The notes below the pieces were generated by a model. It did not search any database. It had not been told where the DNA came from and saw only the letters and a list, made by a program, of their open reading frames with translations. 64,000 nt of DNA from Pyrocephalus nanus (taxonomy: Eukaryota > Chordata > Aves > Passeriformes > Tyrannidae). Positions within the stretch are counted from its first letter, which is position 1. Every line of letters begins with the position of its first letter. Where the stretch lies: NCBI GenBank assembly GCA_038380795.1, contig CM076267.1:13871501-13935500 (forward strand). Direction: 5' to 3'. This document shows positions 59,491 to 64,000 of the stretch, one piece after another. The translations under genes and the position numbers were made by a program.

Positions 59491-62400
59491 GTGTTATTCC
59501 CCTCTTCTTTTTGTCCCTGGTTACCACCCACAAACGCTGCAAAGGACTGTGTGCTTACAGGCTGGACACCAAATTCAGGAGTCAATATATTAGCTTAAAA
59601 CCCTTGAAGCTGGGCTTATATCAGGATACTAAAAAGAAGCTTTCAAAATGTGTTGGGCACAAGTTTGTCCTTGCTGCCAATGCCCACGGAGATGGAGAGG
59701 CAGGATAGGGTGGGCACTGAGCACAGAAGGGTCAGCACTGAACCAGTTTGCTTCAGCACACAGAAACCAGGCTGAAAGGGCCACCTTTTTTGATGACCAT
59801 GATGGCCCAGCTTTATCCAAAAGCGTGCTTACATTTTTTAAGTCTAATTTGATTCTGCAGCTATCATGACAGCCTATGCAGCTACCTTGACTTGGTTTGC
59901 AAGCACATTGGTACAGCATGAAAATTTGGTATGTATTAGATTATGCATTGTGTAATGTTCACTGAGAATACTGCCCCCGTATTTTAATCATATGAACACA
60001 TTATATCTCACATAATACACTAGTGGATTCTCCATTTGCACGTAAGCAATATTTTCTTTATTATTCTTCCAGAAGATCTTGCTCTCTTCTTATAGAAAAT
60101 CTAGCTTTTCTGACGAAGCTTTGATTTCTGGGTGAAGGCAGCCTCTCACTCAGCTTTGTAACATGAACAGAGCAACAAAATTAAAAACAATTTTCCCAGA
60201 TTATTCCTTTCTGAGGGAATTTTCCCAAGTATATTTTATTCATACAAGACAATATGAAGGAGGAAATGCAAGTGACTGAAATATGTTGCCACTCAATAAA
60301 CTATCTCTAAAACTTGCAATACAAACCTAGTTAATTTGTTTAATTTCTTTCATTTTAACCCAACTACAACATATTTTTGAGATATAAGCAACTGAACTTC
60401 TGTGACCAGTAGGAAGGAATGACAGTCAAGCTGAAGTCTGCATCCCTTCTATACACACATGTGCTTTTAGGAAACCTTCATTGAAAAAGAATCAGATGAT
60501 AAACTAAGAAGTGGACATTCCAGCAAGCTAGAAGAGAAAATAAATCCATGACATGAGCTATGCATGACCACACACTGGCAGAGAGTAATAAAAAACGTTT
60601 CTTTCAATGTGAGAAGCAATTATGGAGGGAGAATGAAAACTGGTAGGGTACTGACTGACCTTCGTTTGTAGTAAATAGGAGGCTGCGAACGATGTTTGCC
60701 TCCAAGATTCAGTTCAATAAAGCAGTAAGGTAGGGGGAGGGATTTTTATTCCCCACTGCAGAAGCATCTGCTTGTAAATGGATCCCAAGGGCAAATATTC
60801 AAACTAGGAATAGAGCTTCTTGGATATGAGATATTAAAGAACCCATCACCTTTACAGAAATTTCACTGACAAAAAGTGCACTACCCAGCAGAAAGCATCT
60901 GCACAATATGGCATTTTAACAGCAAGACTATTATCAGTTTAAGATCCATAAGGAAAAAACATTATATACACTTAACATTTCAGGAGGAACTGGTAGAATC
61001 AGATGATGACTTCTCAGATTTCAGCTTTTCCTCTCCTGAAGTTTTCTAACTAGCAACAGTTCAGCAATCCCCAAATGACTGTTTCTTTCAGAAAGCACGA
61101 ATCAGAATCATGATAAGGCCCCCAGTAAGTCCTTTCCTTTGAAAGGGTTTGTCACTGACATAAGAAATAATTTGCCATTTTCTATCACAGCTATTTGCAC
61201 TCTAGATATATTTGAGTATAATTTCACTTCAGACCCTGCAGCGGATGTCAAGCAAATAGAATGTATTGGCTGTGAATAGTTCCTTTATGTTCACCTCTCC
61301 CCACATTAACATTTAAATAATCTGGTCCCCTCACTGGATTTGATGGGATCTTTCTGACTAATAACTAACTGCCTGAAAGCTTTCCCATTATTTCTAAGGA
61401 GTTCCAATTGCAAATACATCATTGAATATCCTCATGTGTAGATAAGTGCATTACCTAAGGGTGAAGTTCTGTAAAAAAGCAAGAGGTCAGTTAACAGTCA
61501 TCATTCAGTGACATCAGTTCAGCCCTGAAATTCTCATGTCACATCCTGGGGGTTGCTGGATTTGTCTTGGAAGTTTCTCCAGCTAAATATGTCCCACTCC
61601 TGACCCTCCTTAGTTTGCAAAGTCTGAGATCATCATTCAAGTACCATGTCTTCTAGCATGGCTTTAGGCTTGTTATGACTCCAAAATGTCTTTAGGAAGA
61701 AAGTGAATTGAAAAAGAAGGTCATTCACTGAACATCTTTGCTAGGTTGTCCTCAACAGAAATTTAGAAACAAGTTTTCTTTGAATGTTGATGCTAATGTG
61801 CAACATGACTAATTAGCAGTAGGATGTCTGGGTGACATAAAGATGAAAACTCACCTAGTTGGCAACTTTTTATTCCTTTTTTTTTTTTCTATATATAATA
61901 GTACACTTTCAAAGGCTGATAAATGGAGACTCCTCAGAGCATCACCTCCCAAGGTGTGTTTAATTTCTTAACTACAATATTTGCAGAGATGGAAGAAATA
62001 GAGATTTATTTTTTTTAAGGATTTGTCCAGTTTTCCTCCAAAGCCAGATAAATGAATGACTTCCACAATATTTTTCATCAAGTATTTTAACAACTTAACT
62101 GCACATTTTGTGAAGAATCACACCATTTGTTTTTAACTTGGCCTTCACTGTTTTTGTTTTTCATTCACTGCTCCTTTCCTTCCCTGTGCTTGTTTCTTGA
62201 GGAAAACTGTCTCTGATATCAGCTATCAAGAATTTTGGGATTTGGTAGCACAAGGACAGCCATTGAAATGCTCCATATGGGGAACTTCTTCACCCCTTTC
62301 AAGTTACATGAACCCTGAAATTCAAGCTTTGTGGAGCAGGATGAGCCATAATCAGGCAGTAGATGTGCATTCACAGAGCAACACTGGTGATGCTCACAAC

Positions 62401-64000
62401 TGTGACTGATTTGGGAGCAGGAGAAAGGCTGTTGTGGGGTGGTCAGCTCTGGGATGTGGGAAGAGCCAAACATGCAGTTCTCCATTTCTGTGGAGGAGCA
62501 ACTGTAGGACTGCACACTTGGCAAGAGAAAGACAGGAAAGAAGTAGCTGTTTGTGAAAATAAGTACAGAAGAGATAAATGGCAGGTACTTTCAGCAGAGC
62601 ATATACAAACACAGGCTGATGTCCCAGTCTTTCAGCTTGCCAGGCATAAAACATCCCCTTTTCCAACACCAAGTGGCAGACACTTCTTGTGACTCCCAGA
62701 ACACTTCAGTTCACAGATCCTCATATGTCTTTCCCAGGGAGCCAAAGTGTGTCTGTCATTCCCCCTTTCTTACAGGTGGAGGCCAGGATGAGCTCTGCAT
62801 TTGTCATGTCCAGTGTGGATCACTGCAGTTCACTGTCTGGCTCCAGTTAGTTCAAACACATGGTTTTTGTCTCTTTCATATTTTAGAGGCTTTGTTATCA
62901 GCTCTCTCCCTGCCTCTTTCCACAGTTTGAGGCTTTTTTACCATGCTGTAAAGCAAAGAAAGGATCTGATTTCAACTGAGTTAGCCACATTTGAGTGTAG
63001 TCAAACTACACTGTAGTAGGATCCCAGTGCTGCGGGGATCCTTTGGGACAAAATGAACAAGGAAACACTGCACAGTGTGTGAGTGACTTATACATGATGG
63101 ACACCTAGGCTGAGGGATCTGGCTGGGCACAGTGACATTTCCAAAGAAAGCAGAGTTTGTTCACTTTCAGGAAACACTGAAAAGTGTTCCTCAGGTGATA
63201 AAGTCTTTTCTTTTTATCATTATTTTTAAATACTAGCTTAAGATGACCATCCCTCCCTTTTCTTCCTCTCAGATCTCATTCTAATTAGGAAAAAAAAAAC
63301 CAAACCAACAGAACATGACAGTGTGACTCTCACAATTTACCTTGACAATATCTTGTGACTTCCACAACAGAGATTGGCCAGATACAAAAATAAAATTATG
63401 TAATTATGGCAGAAGACTCTGTCCCTAATTAAGTGAACTGACTACAGGAGAAGAACAATTTCTTATCACTCTAGTTTTACAACGGTCCTGGCTTTCAGGT
63501 CGGCTGATGCCTGAGTACAGCACTGCCCTCTCCTGGTTGCTGTCTGTTCTTCAGAGCCTTCCTACAGCAGCTAAACCTGAGGATTGTCAGAGAAAAAGGG
63601 AAACTTCACAAAAATATGAATTTCAGTTTTCTCAGCAGATGACCTGGGTCGAGCTGCGCAAACTCCTTCAACTCACTCTCTACACCCCTGCCCAACAGCA
63701 ACACAATAGGTGTTTCAGGAGGTCAGGAAAGTACAATTTCGATGGTCTGTGTGCTTCCAGCACCCCTTGGCTGCTTTTACACCTCTGGCCACTGAAGGAT
63801 GTCACTGATGCTGGAACTTCCTTCCCTGGACTGAATTTCCTCGTGGGCCATGCATGCTCCTGGGAAAGCCTTGCTTCACCTTAATGTGTCAGTGGCATAG
63901 ATGCTCACAGAAAGCTTCTTGGCAACCCAAACAACATCACTCTGCAAACACCCAGATTACCCAGTCAGCCATTTGTGAAATAAGACACCACATCATCACC
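59491..64000. other. Unique noncoding sequence to window end
   Basis: No exon, RNA gene or repeat family recognised in about 4.5 kb. Base composition is slightly richer in GC from about 62.2 kb onward, where several overlapping frames occur on both strands (for example 62553-62930 and 63507-63884, both 125 codons, +). None has a motif or a known homologue I can recall. The last 1.8 kb is the least unlikely place in the window for an unrecognised exon, but nothing positive supports one. Confidence 0.5.

Overview
The window looks like noncoding nuclear DNA from a bird. The main evidence is four CR1 LINE fragments with the avian-type 3' end. Two of them still carry the octamer tail (ATTCTGTG/ATTCTATG type), and one retains a recognisable piece of the CR1 reverse-transcriptase ORF. 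There are also several old MIR-like SINE relics and many A/T-rich homopolymers and short microsatellites. I saw no Alu, B1/B2 or L1, and no prokaryotic signals (operons, Shine-Dalgarno-spaced ORFs). The species cannot be named from this sequence.

I could not support any protein-coding gene or coding exon. The longest open frames are about 125-146 codons, scattered on both strands. They resemble no family I know, and many run through homopolymers or A/C-rich tracts, as expected by chance in 64 kb of AT-rich DNA. The only translated segment I recognise is the decayed C-terminal part of CR1 ORF2 at about 51.8-52.0 kb on the minus strand. I recognised no tRNA, rRNA, CRISPR array or named ncRNA. 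The window is most simply an intergenic stretch (gene desert) or the interior of a very long intron.

Layout. 0-8 kb: unique AT-rich sequence with a G/T-rich, potentially quadruplex-forming tract at about 0.6 kb and an A/C-rich tract at 5.7 kb. 8.2-10 kb: two diverged copies of the same roughly 250-bp sequence in direct orientation, about 1.5 kb apart. 10-40 kb: mostly unique sequence with MIR-like relics near 10.8, 19.4, 24.05 and 28.65 kb, A/C-rich tracts, and a small hairpin/direct-repeat cluster at 37.6 kb. 40-48 kb: a longer MIR-like relic (40.4 kb), an LTR-like segment (about 42.0-42.7 kb), CR1 fragments at 42.85 and 47.94 kb, and another MIR-like relic (46.45 kb). 51.4-52.3 kb: two CR1 copies head-to-head. 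53.7-59.5 kb: MIR-like relics and an AT/CA microsatellite. 59.5-64 kb: unique sequence.

No previously undescribed system could be demonstrated. The observations most worth checking are the diverged repeat pair at 8.2/9.7 kb, several stretches whose texture suggests conserved noncoding (enhancer-like) sequence, the unclassified LTR-like segment, and the recurrent long A/C-rich tracts. Repeat calls were made by eye from remembered family consensus patterns, so boundaries are approximate.
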